From assembly GCF_000524475.1 (NCBI RefSeq), contig NZ_BAVQ01000002.1:62001-126000 (forward strand): DNA of 64,000 nt, written 5' to 3'. The notes beneath the pieces are model-generated. The model did not search any database. It was not told the DNA's origin and worked only from the letters and a program-made list of their open reading frames with translations. The position numbers and the translations under genes were made by a program. The DNA is from Tomitella biformata AHU 1821. Its GTDB lineage: Bacteria; Actinomycetota; Actinomycetes; Mycobacteriales; Mycobacteriaceae. The first letter of the stretch is position 1. Each line of letters opens with the position of its first letter. Below are positions 45,842 through 54,395 of this stretch, one piece after another.

Positions 45842-45874
45842 GCTGTTAGCAGGTTAGCACGATTCTAGCTAACA
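45842..45874. promoter_or_regulatory. GTTAGC/GCTAAC repeats in the phasin promoter
   Basis: CTGTTAGC (45842-45849) and GCTAACAG (45868-45875) are inverted, with another GTTAGC between. CTAGCTAACA (45865-45874) is shared with the adh-phaC promoter region. Candidate operator of the XRE regulator. Confidence 0.5.
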
Positions 45875-45890
45875 GTGAGGGTGAGGCTCG

Positions 45891-46805
45891 TCACCAGCTC
45901 TGGAGGTCGGGGAGCACGGCCTGGACGAACAGGTCCACAATCTCCTTGCGTCGCTCATCCTCACCGACCGGCGAGAACACCACCGTCTCAGCGCCCGCGT
46001 CCCGGTACTCCGCGAGCCGGGCAAGAACCTGATCCGGGTTGCCGTGCAGAAGGTATCGATCGGCAATCCGCTCGAAGTCCTGCTGATAAGTTCCACCGAC
46101 ACCCTCCACCACCTCGCGCCTCGACTCCGCCGCATCCTCACCGACTCCGCCCCAGCAGAAGATGGCCCCGCGGACCGCAGCCGGGTCTCTACCGGCCTTC
46201 TCCGCCTCCGTGCGGACCTGGGCGAGCGAGTCTGCCAATTGCTCAGGGCTGTACATGTAGGGCAGCCACACGTCGGCATGGCGTCCTGCCCGCGTGATCG
46301 CCGCAGGCCGGCGCCCGCCCAGCCAGACGGGTGGGCCGCCCTGCTGCACAGGCTGCGGCTCTAGGGCCAGTCCGGGTATGCGGGCGAAGTCACCGTCGAA
46401 GTCCACCTGCTTGCCCGTCCACAGCTCACGCAGGACGGCCAGCGACTCGTCCATGCGCTTGCCCCGCGTGCGAACGTCGACGCCTGCCGCGGTGAATTCC
46501 GCCGGGAACTCCCCGCCCACCCCCACCCCGAAGTCGAACCGGCCACCTGAGACCTGGTCGAGCGTGGTGGCGAGTTTGGCTGCGAGCGCCGCGGGGTACA
46601 GGGGCAAGATCACCACCGAGGACAGCAGCCGCACACGGCTGGTGGCGCCAGCCGCGGCCGCCATTGTGATGAATGAGTTCGGGGTGGCACCGTGGAAGAA
46701 GAGATGCTCACCCCACGACACCCCGTCGAACCCGGCATCTTCCGCGTGGCGGGCATCTGCCGCGACCGATTGCTGATCAGGGCCCAGGCTGATGTAGACC
46801 TGCAT
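45891..46805 (-). CDS. LLM-class F420-dependent oxidoreductase
   Basis: 304 residues with the luciferase-like TIM barrel: MQVYISLGPDQQSVAADARHAEDAGFDGVSWGEHLF, RVRLLSSVVILPLYPAALAAKLATTLDQVSGGRFDFGVGVGGEFPAEF and GGPPVWLGGRRPAAITRAGRHADVWLPYM. F420 or FMN is the usual cofactor in actinobacteria. ATG 46805 is chosen because AAGGAGA lies just before it. It follows boxB and the GNAT gene on the same strand but after a hairpin (46889-46928), so it may be read separately. Substrate unknown. Confidence 0.9.
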   Translation of the reverse strand: MQVYISLGPDQQSVAADARHAEDAGFDGVSWGEHLFFHGATPNSFITMAAAAGATSRVRLLSSVVILPLYPAALAAKLATTLDQVSGGRFDFGVGVGGEFPAEFTAAGVDVRTRGKRMDESLAVLRELWTGKQVDFDGDFARIPGLALEPQPVQQGGPPVWLGGRRPAAITRAGRHADVWLPYMYSPEQLADSLAQVRTEAEKAGRDPAAVRGAIFCWGGVGEDAAESRREVVEGVGGTYQQDFERIADRYLLHGNPDQVLARLAEYRDAGAETVVFSPVGEDERRKEIVDLFVQAVLPDLQSW

Positions 46806-46888
46806 CTCACGTCTCCTTACTACCGGTTGCCACATCCCGGGCCGGCTCGCCGCAGCGCTGCCAGCCCTGTCAGGGCGCCATTAGGACG

Positions 46889-46928
46889 CCTGTGTGCCCC
46901 ATCAGCGTTCGCCGATAGGGCACACAGG
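46889..46928. terminator. Hairpin between the GNAT and LLM genes
   Basis: CCTGTGTGCCC (46889-46899) and GGGCACACAGG (46918-46928), 18-base loop. It may end or attenuate the boxB transcript. Confidence 0.55.
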
Positions 46929-46964
46929 TCATTGCTTATTCACCAACCGCGATGGAATCGCGAG

Positions 46965-47495
46965 TCAGTACTTTTGATCCTCGGGATCGACGTACCCGCC
47001 CTCCGACTCTCGACCTGGCGCCATATCGACGGCGGAATCAAAAGTCGGGCTAGGCCCTCGAGGTGGCTCGGATGCGTCGCGCCCCACCCTCTTCCGGAGC
47101 GATTCGTCCGCTGCACTGCCCCGAAAACCGTGGGAGTCGAGCCAGTTGTGCAGTTCAGCCTTGTTGGGGTGCCCCGCATGGATCGTGTTGTACACGTAGT
47201 TGACTCCCCGGGAACTGGCTTCACGCTCAAGGTTGTCAAGCGTGAAGCTGCCAACGCCCTTGCCCTGCGTGTCGGGGTCGGTGGCGAGGAGTATCTCCGC
47301 GTCACCCCAGGAGTTGTCGAGCCAGCCGTACCCGACGACGCTGCCGCCATCGGTGACAGACCACCACTCCCCGGGGAGCCCTTGCCCGTCCTTGTAGTTC
47401 AGATCGAATGCTCCCGCGGGGGCGCCTCCGATCACTCGGCGCTTATCCGCGTCCCACACGGGATCGGATTCCTTGTTCCACGTGAAACCAACCAT
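46965..47495 (-). CDS. GNAT-family N-acetyltransferase, cotranscribed with boxB
   Basis: 176 residues. GNAT motif A is seen as LLATDPDTQGKGVGSFTLDNLEREASSRG (acetyl-CoA pyrophosphate loop QGKGVG), followed by HPNKAELHNWLDSHGF (motif B). The last 35 residues are a disordered tail. Spacing to boxB is 35 bp. Similar genes sit beside boxB in other actinobacteria, so a conserved link to the pathway is likely, perhaps hydrolysing or transferring an acyl group; not established. The start codon region includes a parS-like site. Confidence 0.85.
   Translation of the reverse strand: MVGFTWNKESDPVWDADKRRVIGGAPAGAFDLNYKDGQGLPGEWWSVTDGGSVVGYGWLDNSWGDAEILLATDPDTQGKGVGSFTLDNLEREASSRGVNYVYNTIHAGHPNKAELHNWLDSHGFRGSAADESLRKRVGRDASEPPRGPSPTFDSAVDMAPGRESEGGYVDPEDQKY
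47474..47489. promoter_or_regulatory. parS-like site inside the start of the GNAT gene
   Basis: TGTTCCACGTGAAACC, one base different from the two other parS-like sites in the window (last A to C). It encodes FTWNK of the GNAT protein, so the coding sequence accommodates it. Confidence 0.68.
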
Positions 47496-47530
47496 TGCCT
47501 TACACCCCTGCTCGTTACGGGGCCGGCCGC

Positions 47531-49009
47531 TTAGGCCAGGCCCTCTTCGGCCAGACGGACGTAGTCGAACTCCACCGGCTGGTCGTTGATCCCCGTCTGG
47601 GGCGGGGCGATCCAGCCAGCGAACTTGCCCAGCTCATACTCCGGCACCATCAGCGCCGCCACCTTCGCGCGCGTCTCCTCCGACGGCAGCCACTTATCGG
47701 CCCGCGCGTTCCACTCGTCCGCGCTGAGGATCTCGCCCTCCGGGCTCACATGGTGTGCGGAGTAGTTGCCAACCCTGCGGTTGAACGCCTCATGCGGCAA
47801 GCTCAGCCGCTGCTCTAGGCCGGCATCCTCGAGCGCCTGGTTCCAGCGCCGCACGCCATTCTCGCAGTCGGCAACGTACTCATCGCGCAGATCCAGGTTC
47901 AAGGCCGTCAGATAGGGCACCGGCTCCTCGACGAACTTGCCGTCCCTGATCGTGCGGATGGTGTACTCCGCCTCCTTGAGCTCATGGTCGTCCTTGCGGC
48001 GAGTCTCCTGCCAGCGGCCCTTGAGCCCGCCGGTGTAGTACGCGGCCACGTTGGTGGACTGCTCGGAGCCGAACAGGTCCATGGACACGGAGTACTGGAA
48101 GTTGAGGTACTGCTGGATCACCTCGAGCGGGATGCCGCCGTGCTCAAAGACATCGTCGGTGCCATGCTCGTTCATCAGCTCCGCGGTGCGCTCGACAACG
48201 CGCTGCACGCCGGTGGTGCCCACGAACATGTGGTGCGCCTCCTCCTTGAGCATGAACTCGCAGGTGCGGGCAAGTGGATCGAACGCCGACTCCTTGAGCG
48301 TGCCCAGCTGGTATTTGCCGTCGCGGTCCGTGAAGTAGGTGAACATGAAGAACTGGAGCCAGTCGGTGGTCTCCTCATTGAACGCGCCAAGGATGCGAGG
48401 CGCGTCGATGTCACCGGAGTTACGCTTGAGCAGCTGCTCGGCCTCCTCACGGCCTTCGCGGCCGAAGTAGGCGTGGAGCAGGTAGACCATCGCCCACAGG
48501 TGCCGGCCTTCCTCCACATTGACCTGGAAGAGGTTGCGCAGGTCGTAGATGCTGGGCGCGGTCCCGCCCAGCACACGCTGCTGCTCGACCGATGCAGGCT
48601 CGGTGTCGCCCTGCACGGTGATCAGGCGCATCAGCTCTGAGCGATACTCGCCCGGGACTTCCTGCCACGCGGGCTCGCCCTTGTGCTTGCCGAAGTTCAC
48701 GACACGGTCCGGATCGGCCTCGGCCAGGAAGATGCCCCAGCGGTACTGCTCCATCGGCACGTGGTCGAAGTGCGCCCAGCCGTCACGGCCGACCGCGATC
48801 GCGGTGCGCAGATACACGTCCTGGGTGGGGAGCTGTGGGCCCAGGTCCCGCCACCACTCGAGGAACTTCGGCTGCCAGCCCTCCAGTGCGCGCTGCAGCC
48901 GCCGGTCGCTCGCCAGATCGACATTGTTGGGAATGCGCTCGCTGTAATCGATTGTGCTGACTGGGCCGGTCGGCTTCGGTGCCGCGCCCATTCGATCCTG
49001 TACTGACAT
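47531..49009 (-). CDS. boxB: Benzoyl-CoA 2,3-epoxidase subunit B (BoxB)
   Basis: 492 residues, normal size. Di-iron oxygenase: ligand motifs NVEEGRHLWAM and LKEEAHHMFVG (two ExxH pairs). N-terminal segments IPNNVDLASDRRLQRALEGWQPKFLEWWRDLGP and QDVYLRTAIAVGRDGWAHFDHVPMEQYRWGIF are characteristic of BoxB. It inserts one oxygen of O2 into benzoyl-CoA to give the 2,3-epoxide, drawing electrons from a reductase. No BoxA gene is in the window; the ferredoxin and reductase of the boxC operon are the likely partners. First gene of its transcript, under operator C. Confidence 0.96.
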   Translation of the reverse strand: MSVQDRMGAAPKPTGPVSTIDYSERIPNNVDLASDRRLQRALEGWQPKFLEWWRDLGPQLPTQDVYLRTAIAVGRDGWAHFDHVPMEQYRWGIFLAEADPDRVVNFGKHKGEPAWQEVPGEYRSELMRLITVQGDTEPASVEQQRVLGGTAPSIYDLRNLFQVNVEEGRHLWAMVYLLHAYFGREGREEAEQLLKRNSGDIDAPRILGAFNEETTDWLQFFMFTYFTDRDGKYQLGTLKESAFDPLARTCEFMLKEEAHHMFVGTTGVQRVVERTAELMNEHGTDDVFEHGGIPLEVIQQYLNFQYSVSMDLFGSEQSTNVAAYYTGGLKGRWQETRRKDDHELKEAEYTIRTIRDGKFVEEPVPYLTALNLDLRDEYVADCENGVRRWNQALEDAGLEQRLSLPHEAFNRRVGNYSAHHVSPEGEILSADEWNARADKWLPSEETRAKVAALMVPEYELGKFAGWIAPPQTGINDQPVEFDYVRLAEEGLA

Positions 49010-49073
49010 CGTGATCTCCTCGTCGTCTGCGCCGCCATGTGTGCCGTCTTACTGGACCGGCCATGATTGTTAT

Positions 49074-49111
49074 TCTACAGATCTTTGGTGACACGTCTAG
49101 TCTTTTGTAGA
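49074..49111. promoter_or_regulatory. Operator C: TCTACA-N26-TGTAGA upstream of boxB
   Basis: Half-sites 49074-49079 and 49106-49111, spacer one base longer than in the other three sites. On the minus strand the proximal half-site reads TGTAGAAT, containing a near-consensus -10 TAGAAT. The rest of the 457-bp gap to the cupin gene has no convincing ORF. Confidence 0.72.
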
Positions 49112-49466
49112 CTATCAAGTCATAATGCCAGTTCAAGGCCGAATAATCACGGGCACTGGGCGTCTCAATCTGGCATCAGGGGTAGGAATCACCCCGAATT
49201 CCGGGCTCGCGAATCATGGCGACACGATCACTTCCGGCCTCCCGGCACGAGGCGAACCCCGACGCGGCGGTGGATGCGGAGGGTGCCGGCAGCGGCTCGA
49301 TGCACGCCCCAAACATTTGATCAGCCATCACAAAATCCCATCGCGTGTGCTCCATCTCAGCGTAGGTCGACCATTCCGACCATGTGCTGGTATCTCAAAA
49401 TCGACCGTGCCAACCCCCAAATCGGGCTATTGTGACGAGACTCACAAGATAGCGAAGGGGGCTGAG

Positions 49467-49781
49467 ATGGCCGCACCGATTCGGCTGGACGAGGTCGACT
49501 GGATCATTGTGGGCAGTGGTGTGTATCTCGCACCGCTGCACGAGATCAAGGACGGCGCGGGCACCGCATTCCTACGTTTTGATGCCGGGGGCGTCAGCCA
49601 CAAACACAGGCATCCATCCAGCGAAGAGCTCTACGTCATCTCTGGTCGGCTCAAGATCGGCGAGCTGATTCTGGAAGCTGGCGACTTCTTGCGCACCGCT
49701 GAGGGCGAGGTCCATGAGATCCGTGCGCTGGCGGATTCGGTAACCCTGATCAGCCTCACCGAACCATTGGAATTTCTCTAG
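49467..49781 (+). CDS. Small cupin-domain protein
   Basis: 104 residues, a single cupin barrel. Motif 1 is seen as GGVSHKHRHPSSEELYVISGRLKIG (two or three His plus Glu as metal ligands), motif 2 as GDFLRTAEGEVHEIRALADS (His). ATG 49467 has GAAGGGGG upstream; the longer upstream frame lacks coding character. It faces away from boxB. Could be a metal-dependent isomerase, dioxygenase or sensor domain; no substrate can be assigned. Confidence 0.8.
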   Translation: MAAPIRLDEVDWIIVGSGVYLAPLHEIKDGAGTAFLRFDAGGVSHKHRHPSSEELYVISGRLKIGELILEAGDFLRTAEGEVHEIRALADSVTLISLTEPLEFL

Positions 49782-49817
49782 CCGGCCGCAGCGCTCGTTA
49801 GACTGCGGCCAGAAACG

Positions 49818-49857
49818 ACCGACACCTCCGGGGTACGTGGACCACGGAGGTGTCGGT
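49818..49857. terminator. Hairpin between convergent cupin and SDR genes
   Basis: ACCGACACCTCCG (49818-49830) pairs with CGGAGGTGTCGGT (49845-49857), 14-base loop. Confidence 0.78.
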
Positions 49858-49888
49858 GCGGGTCTAGCTCAGTTCAGAAGAGCCTGAT

Positions 49889-50614
49889 TCACCACAACCC
49901 GCCGGTGGCGTCTAGAACTGTGCCGGTCACCCAGCGAGCCTTCTCCGAGGCCAGCCAATCCACGGCCTCCGCGATATCCTCCGGCGTGCCAAGCCTGCGC
50001 AGGGCAGGTGCCGCCGACATCGCCTCGACGGCCTTCTCTGCAGTGCTCGTCCGCAGCCGCTCAGTGTCGGTGGCACCTGGTCGCACCACATTCACCGTGA
50101 TGCCGCGCCTACCCAACTCCTTTGCAGTAGAGCGCGACGCCGCCTCCAAACCGGCTTTCATCGCGGCGTAGGAGGCCTGACGGCCCGGCGCCATATAGGC
50201 CGCCGCACTGGAAATCATCACAATGCGGCCGTTGTCAGCGACTCTATTTGCCGCGGCCGCGAGAGTGAGGAGCCCAGAGCGAAGATTCGTCTGATAGTCC
50301 GCGTCGATGGACTCTTCGGTGAGGTCCGAGACCCGGGTGTAATCCCACGCCCCCGCGCAGTGCACCACCGTGCGCAGCGGACCCAGCTCCTCCGCCGCGT
50401 GGAAAGCCTGGTCCACACCTGCGGCGGTCCGCACATCCGAGCCGACGGCGAGCGCGGAACCGCCGGCGTCTTGAATCTCCTGGACCACCGCGCGGGCCCG
50501 GTCCTGCCGGTCACGATAGCCGACGGCCACCGCATGCGAGGCCGCCAGTTTGCGGGACACGGCGGCGCCAATCCCGCCGCCGCCGCCGATCACGAGTGCG
50601 CTGTTGATAGTCAT
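49889..50614 (-). CDS. Short-chain dehydrogenase/reductase
   Basis: 241 residues. NAD(P) motif GGGGGIGAAVSRKLA, catalytic Ser in MISSAAAY, and YxxxK in ASYAAMKAG (Tyr and Lys). ATG 50614 overlaps the aldehyde dehydrogenase stop (ATGA). Last gene of the six-gene operon under operator D. It may act on a hydroxyacyl-CoA or a semialdehyde of the benzoyl-CoA route; not determined. Confidence 0.9.
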   Translation of the reverse strand: MTINSALVIGGGGGIGAAVSRKLAASHAVAVGYRDRQDRARAVVQEIQDAGGSALAVGSDVRTAAGVDQAFHAAEELGPLRTVVHCAGAWDYTRVSDLTEESIDADYQTNLRSGLLTLAAAANRVADNGRIVMISSAAAYMAPGRQASYAAMKAGLEAASRSTAKELGRRGITVNVVRPGATDTERLRTSTAEKAVEAMSAAPALRRLGTPEDIAEAVDWLASEKARWVTGTVLDATGGLW

Positions 50615-52185
50615 GCTCCCTCTTCTCCGCCGCCGAGCCTCGCCAGAAAATCTGGGCTGCCCTGCACAGCAGTACGCTGCAGATGGTGCTGGACGCTGCG
50701 CAGGCCAGCGAGCTCCTCGCCGCCGCCCGCGCGGCCTGGGCCGCCATGAACGGCGTGCGGCATCGCAGAGCCGTGGCCGCTGTTCTCCGCCGCGTTGTCG
50801 GCGTTGACCACCAGCAACCGGCCGTGCCACGGCGCGGATCCCAGCACCGCGCGCGTAGCGAAGTCATCGTCTCCGGTGACAATCGACGTCACCAGGCTGC
50901 CCTGCCCGCGCGCCACGTAGTCCAGCGCTTGCTCGATGCCCTCGTAGGGCAGCAGCGTGCTCACCGGGCCGAAGGCCTCCACCGCGTGCACCTCCTCGCG
51001 GTCTGGGTCGTCCGCGCGCAGCAGCACCGGCGAGATGAACGCGCCCGCCTCAAAATCGGCGTCGACGCCGAAGTTCTCTGGGACGGTCTGGGGATCGCCG
51101 AAGACGGGCCGCGCCGCGCTCATGAGCGTGGCGACTGCGGCCCGCACGTCCGTACGCTGGCGCTGGCTGGCCAGCGCGCCCATCCGCGTGGACTCGTCCG
51201 CCGGGTTTCCCACCGTGATCTTCGCCAACTGAGCAACGACGGCGTCCTGGACGGCATCCATCAGCCCGGCCGGAACAAACGCGCGGCGGATCGCGGTGCA
51301 CTTCTGGCCCGCTTTTTGGGTCATCTCGGTGACGAGGCCCTTGACGAAAATGTCGAACTCGGGATCGCCAGCCTTGACGTCCTCAGCCAGGATGCTGGAA
51401 TTTAGCGAATCCGCCTCCGCGGTGAACCGCACCGAGTTGGACGCAATGACAGGGTGGCGGCGCAGTGCGGCCGCCGTGTCCCGGGAACCGGTCACGGAAA
51501 GTGAGTCCTGACCCGTCAACTGGTCCAGCAGACCGTCGGGCCGCCCGCACACCAGCTGCAACGCACCCTCGGGCAGGATCTGCGAGTCGATGATCGCCCG
51601 CACCACCATCTCCGTCAGGTACGCCGTCTGGCTGGCCGGCTTGACCACGCTGGGCGCGCCCGCCAGCAGCGCGGGCGCCAGCTTCTCCAGCATCCCCCAA
51701 ACCGGGAAGTTGAAGGCGTTGATCTGCACCGCGGCGCCGAGCCGCGGAACGCTGATGTGCTGGAGGCCGAAGGTACCGCCCTTGCCCAGCTGCTCATACT
51801 CCCCGTCGAGGAGGATCTTGCCGGCGGGCAGCTCTTTGGCGCCCTTGCCGCCGTAGACGAACAGGGTGCCGATGCCACCGTCGATGTCGACGGTCGCGTC
51901 CCGGCGGGTGGCGCCGGTGCGCAGCGAGAGCTCGGTGAAGTCCGGGATCAGCCCGGACAGGTGCTTGGCGAGCGCCGTGAGCAGCCCGGCCCGCTCCTGG
52001 AAATTGAGTTCACGCAGAGCTGGGCCGCCGATATTGCGGGCGTGGCCGAGCACAGCAGCGTAATCAACGGGCTTGGTGGAGATGCGAGCGACGGGGGCGC
52101 CGGTGGCCGCGTCGAGAAGTGTGGTGCCCTCGTCCCGAGGCGCCTGCCACACTCCCCCGATGTAGCTGCTGAGTATCTGCGTCAT
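50611..52185 (-). CDS. boxD: 3,4-Dehydroadipyl-CoA semialdehyde dehydrogenase (BoxD / PaaZ ALDH type)
   Basis: 524 residues, an aldehyde dehydrogenase like the N-terminal half of PaaZ: SYIGGVWQAPRDEGTTLLDAATGAPVARIS, QINAFNFPVWGMLEKLAPALLAGAPSVVKPASQTAYLTE, catalytic cysteine in GQKCTAIRR. The C-terminal MaoC hydratase half of PaaZ is absent. In a box cluster the expected reaction is NADP-dependent oxidation of the semialdehyde from BoxC to 3,4-dehydroadipyl-CoA. A PaaZ/PaaN role in phenylacetate breakdown is the alternative, but no other paa genes are here. Confidence 0.82.
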   Translation of the reverse strand: MTQILSSYIGGVWQAPRDEGTTLLDAATGAPVARISTKPVDYAAVLGHARNIGGPALRELNFQERAGLLTALAKHLSGLIPDFTELSLRTGATRRDATVDIDGGIGTLFVYGGKGAKELPAGKILLDGEYEQLGKGGTFGLQHISVPRLGAAVQINAFNFPVWGMLEKLAPALLAGAPSVVKPASQTAYLTEMVVRAIIDSQILPEGALQLVCGRPDGLLDQLTGQDSLSVTGSRDTAAALRRHPVIASNSVRFTAEADSLNSSILAEDVKAGDPEFDIFVKGLVTEMTQKAGQKCTAIRRAFVPAGLMDAVQDAVVAQLAKITVGNPADESTRMGALASQRQRTDVRAAVATLMSAARPVFGDPQTVPENFGVDADFEAGAFISPVLLRADDPDREEVHAVEAFGPVSTLLPYEGIEQALDYVARGQGSLVTSIVTGDDDFATRAVLGSAPWHGRLLVVNADNAAENSGHGSAMPHAVHGGPGRAGGGEELAGLRSVQHHLQRTAVQGSPDFLARLGGGEEGA

Positions 52186-52757
52186 TGTGGACTCCTTGCT
52201 GTGGGATTACCGGAGGAGCTCTCCGTCAGGCACTGCTCGAGCGACACCGCGCTCAGCTCCGCCCTATAGCGGCGGCGTGCCGAGAGGTACTCGCCTACGC
52301 CGTAGTCAATCCATGATGCGTTGTCGATGGGCCCGCTCACCCGCACTGGCACCCCGATTGCCTTGCTGTGCGCCGGGATCTCGAAGCCCTCGGGCACCAG
52401 CCCCTGCGCGCCGACAATCGAGCCGCGGCGCACGATCGCCCGATTGAGCGTCACCGAACCGGAGCCGATGAGGCAGCGATCCTCCACCGTGCAGCCCTCT
52501 AGGTGTGCGTTGTGCCCCACCACGCACTCATCGCCGATTACGGTGGGCCACTCCTCCGTGGTGTGCAGGACGGTGCCGTCCTGGATGGAGGTGCGAGCGC
52601 CGATGCGAATCTCACCAAAGTCCGCCCGCAACACCGCATTCGGCCATACAGAGCTATCTGCTCCGATGGTCACCGAGCCGATGAGCACCGCGTCGGGGTG
52701 GATAAACGCGCTGGGGTGGATCCGCGGCCGCTGCCCCTGGAGCTCGTAGATAGTCAT
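52182..52757 (-). CDS. Gamma-carbonic-anhydrase-like hexapeptide protein (PaaY type)
   Basis: 191 residues. Left-handed beta-helix hexapeptide repeats (IHPSAFIHPDAVLIGSVTIGADSSVWPNAVLRAD, VIGDECVVGHNAHLEGCTVEDRCLIGSGSVTLN) with metal-binding histidines. PaaY in phenylacetate clusters is a thioesterase that rescues stalled CoA esters; the same safety role would suit benzoyl-CoA degradation. ATGA overlaps at both ends place it firmly in the operon. Confidence 0.85.
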   Translation of the reverse strand: MTIYELQGQRPRIHPSAFIHPDAVLIGSVTIGADSSVWPNAVLRADFGEIRIGARTSIQDGTVLHTTEEWPTVIGDECVVGHNAHLEGCTVEDRCLIGSGSVTLNRAIVRRGSIVGAQGLVPEGFEIPAHSKAIGVPVRVSGPIDNASWIDYGVGEYLSARRRYRAELSAVSLEQCLTESSSGNPTARSPQ

Positions 52758-53524
52758 GGCCGAGGATTCTTCGGCTGGGACTTCTTCACGAGGAAGTCCG
52801 TCATTCGGGAGATCTTCTCCTCGTCCTCGAAGAGCAGCGCTTGGATGGCGAGGTCGAGCTGCGGGTGCGCGGACTCGGCGGCGTCGACGGCCAGCTTGGT
52901 CATCCGCATCGCGATCGCCGAGTTGCGCCCCATCTTCGCGGCGAGCGCGCGGGCCGCGTCGAGCAACTCCGCGGGCTCCACCACGGAGTGCGCCAGGCCC
53001 AGGGCCAACGCGCGATCCGCCTTCACCCAATCGCCGGCCAGGAGGATCTGCTTCGCCACGGACTCCCCGAGCAGGCGCACGAGCCGGAAGGTGGCGCCGG
53101 CGCCGGCGATGATGCCAAGTCCCGGCTCCGGCTGGCCGAACACGGTGCGGGGGGTGATGATGCGCAGATCGCACGCGTACGAGAGCTCGGCGCCCCCGCC
53201 CAAGGCGTAGCCGTCGATGGCGGCAATCGTCGGCATCGGCAGCGCCCTGATGCGGTTGAACAGGTTCAAGTTGATGCCGGCTAGGGCGTCGTCGCGACGC
53301 CTGTCCCGCAGCTCGCCGATGTCCGCGCCGCCCGCGAAGACCCCGTCCGCGCCGCCGGTGAGGATCATCAGCTGCGGTGCCCGCTCCAGCTCTGCGCACA
53401 GGGCGTGCAGGTCGCCGATCATCTCGGCGTCGATCGCATTCTTCGCCGCCGGCCGATCCAGGGTCACGAGCACATGGCCCTCCCCCTGTTCGACGCGCAG
53501 GGTGTTCGGCTTCGGGATGCTCAC
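52754..53524 (-). CDS. Enoyl-CoA hydratase/isomerase of the box operon
   Basis: 256 residues. Crotonase motifs: LTGGADGVFAGGADIGELRD, DGYALGGGAELSYACDLRI, FGQPEPGLGIIAGAGATFRL with the catalytic Glu region. GTG 53524 overlaps the upstream stop as GTGA and has GGAG six bases before it; a TTG four codons earlier is less likely. Expected role: isomerise or hydrate 3,4-dehydroadipyl-CoA toward 3-hydroxyadipyl-CoA. Confidence 0.88.
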   Translation of the reverse strand: MSIPKPNTLRVEQGEGHVLVTLDRPAAKNAIDAEMIGDLHALCAELERAPQLMILTGGADGVFAGGADIGELRDRRRDDALAGINLNLFNRIRALPMPTIAAIDGYALGGGAELSYACDLRIITPRTVFGQPEPGLGIIAGAGATFRLVRLLGESVAKQILLAGDWVKADRALALGLAHSVVEPAELLDAARALAAKMGRNSAIAMRMTKLAVDAAESAHPQLDLAIQALLFEDEEKISRMTDFLVKKSQPKNPRP

Positions 53525-54381
53525 TTCCCGCTCCAATCGAAGAAGCCCTGGCCGCTCTTCTTGCCGATGTCACCGCGCTCGACCATGTCGATCATCAGCT
53601 GCGGCGGCGTGAAGCGGGGTCCGAGGCTCTCGGAGAGCCCCCGGGCGATGTGCAGCCGCACGTCCAGGCCCACCAGGTCGGTCAGCCGCAGCGGTCCCAT
53701 CGGGTGCCGATACCCGAGCACCATTGCCCGATCGATGTCCTCCGGCGAGGCGACGCCATCCTCGACCATGCGGATCGCCTCCAGGCCGAGAGCGACGCCC
53801 AGCCGACTCGTGGCGAACCCCGGGATGTCGTTGACCAGGATCGTGTCCTTGCCGATGAACTCGCCGATCCGCTGGGTCAGCGCCACTGTGGCGTCTGAGG
53901 TGTTCGCGCCGCGGATCAGCTCGAGGAGCGGCATCGTCCACACGGGGTTGAAGAAGTGCATGCCGATGAAGGTCTCAGGACGCGCCAGCACCGTCGCCAA
54001 GGAGGCGATGCCGAGCGCGCTTGTGTTGGTGCCCAACAGCTTCGGCTCGCGCTCCTCGATCGCGCGCAGCACCGAGTGCTTGAGCTCCAGGATCTCCGGT
54101 ACCGCCTCGACCACCAGGTCCAGCCCCGTCGCGAGGTCCGAGACGGACTCCGCGGTGTCCACGGTGTCGCTGACATGGCTGGCCCGATCGCTCTCGAGGC
54201 GCCCCTGCTCCTCCATGCGCTCGGCCCGACCGACAATGGCGCCGCGGGCTGCGGCGCGGCGGTCCGCGTCGGGCTCGACAAGCGTCACGTCGCAGCCCGC
54301 CGCGGCGAAGACATACGCAATGCCGATACCCATGGTGCCGGCGCCGACGACGCCAACCGAGGTCACTGGGGCTGTGCTCAT
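53521..54381 (-). CDS. 3-Hydroxyacyl-CoA dehydrogenase
   Basis: 286 residues. NAD site VGVVGAGTMGIGIAYVFAAAGCDVTLVEPD, then ETFIGMHFFNPVWTMPLLELI (catalytic His and Glu-type region) and C-terminal VNDIPGFATSRLGVALGLEAIRMVEDGVASPEDIDRAMVLGYRHPMGPLRLTDLVGLDV. It oxidises 3-hydroxyadipyl-CoA to 3-oxoadipyl-CoA in the lower pathway (substrate inferred from context). AAGGAC precedes ATG 54381. A thiolase to finish the route is not in the window. Confidence 0.92.
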   Translation of the reverse strand: MSTAPVTSVGVVGAGTMGIGIAYVFAAAGCDVTLVEPDADRRAAARGAIVGRAERMEEQGRLESDRASHVSDTVDTAESVSDLATGLDLVVEAVPEILELKHSVLRAIEEREPKLLGTNTSALGIASLATVLARPETFIGMHFFNPVWTMPLLELIRGANTSDATVALTQRIGEFIGKDTILVNDIPGFATSRLGVALGLEAIRMVEDGVASPEDIDRAMVLGYRHPMGPLRLTDLVGLDVRLHIARGLSESLGPRFTPPQLMIDMVERGDIGKKSGQGFFDWSGK

Positions 54382-54395
54382 GGATGCTGTCCTTC

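Noticed and set aside
46793-46798. TGTAGA near the start of the LLM gene
   Set aside because: No TCTACA at the required distance; it is coding sequence.
49125-49466. N-terminal extension of the cupin ORF
   Set aside because: The upstream codons are low-complexity and include the promoter region opposite boxB; ATG 49467 with its ribosome site is the better start.
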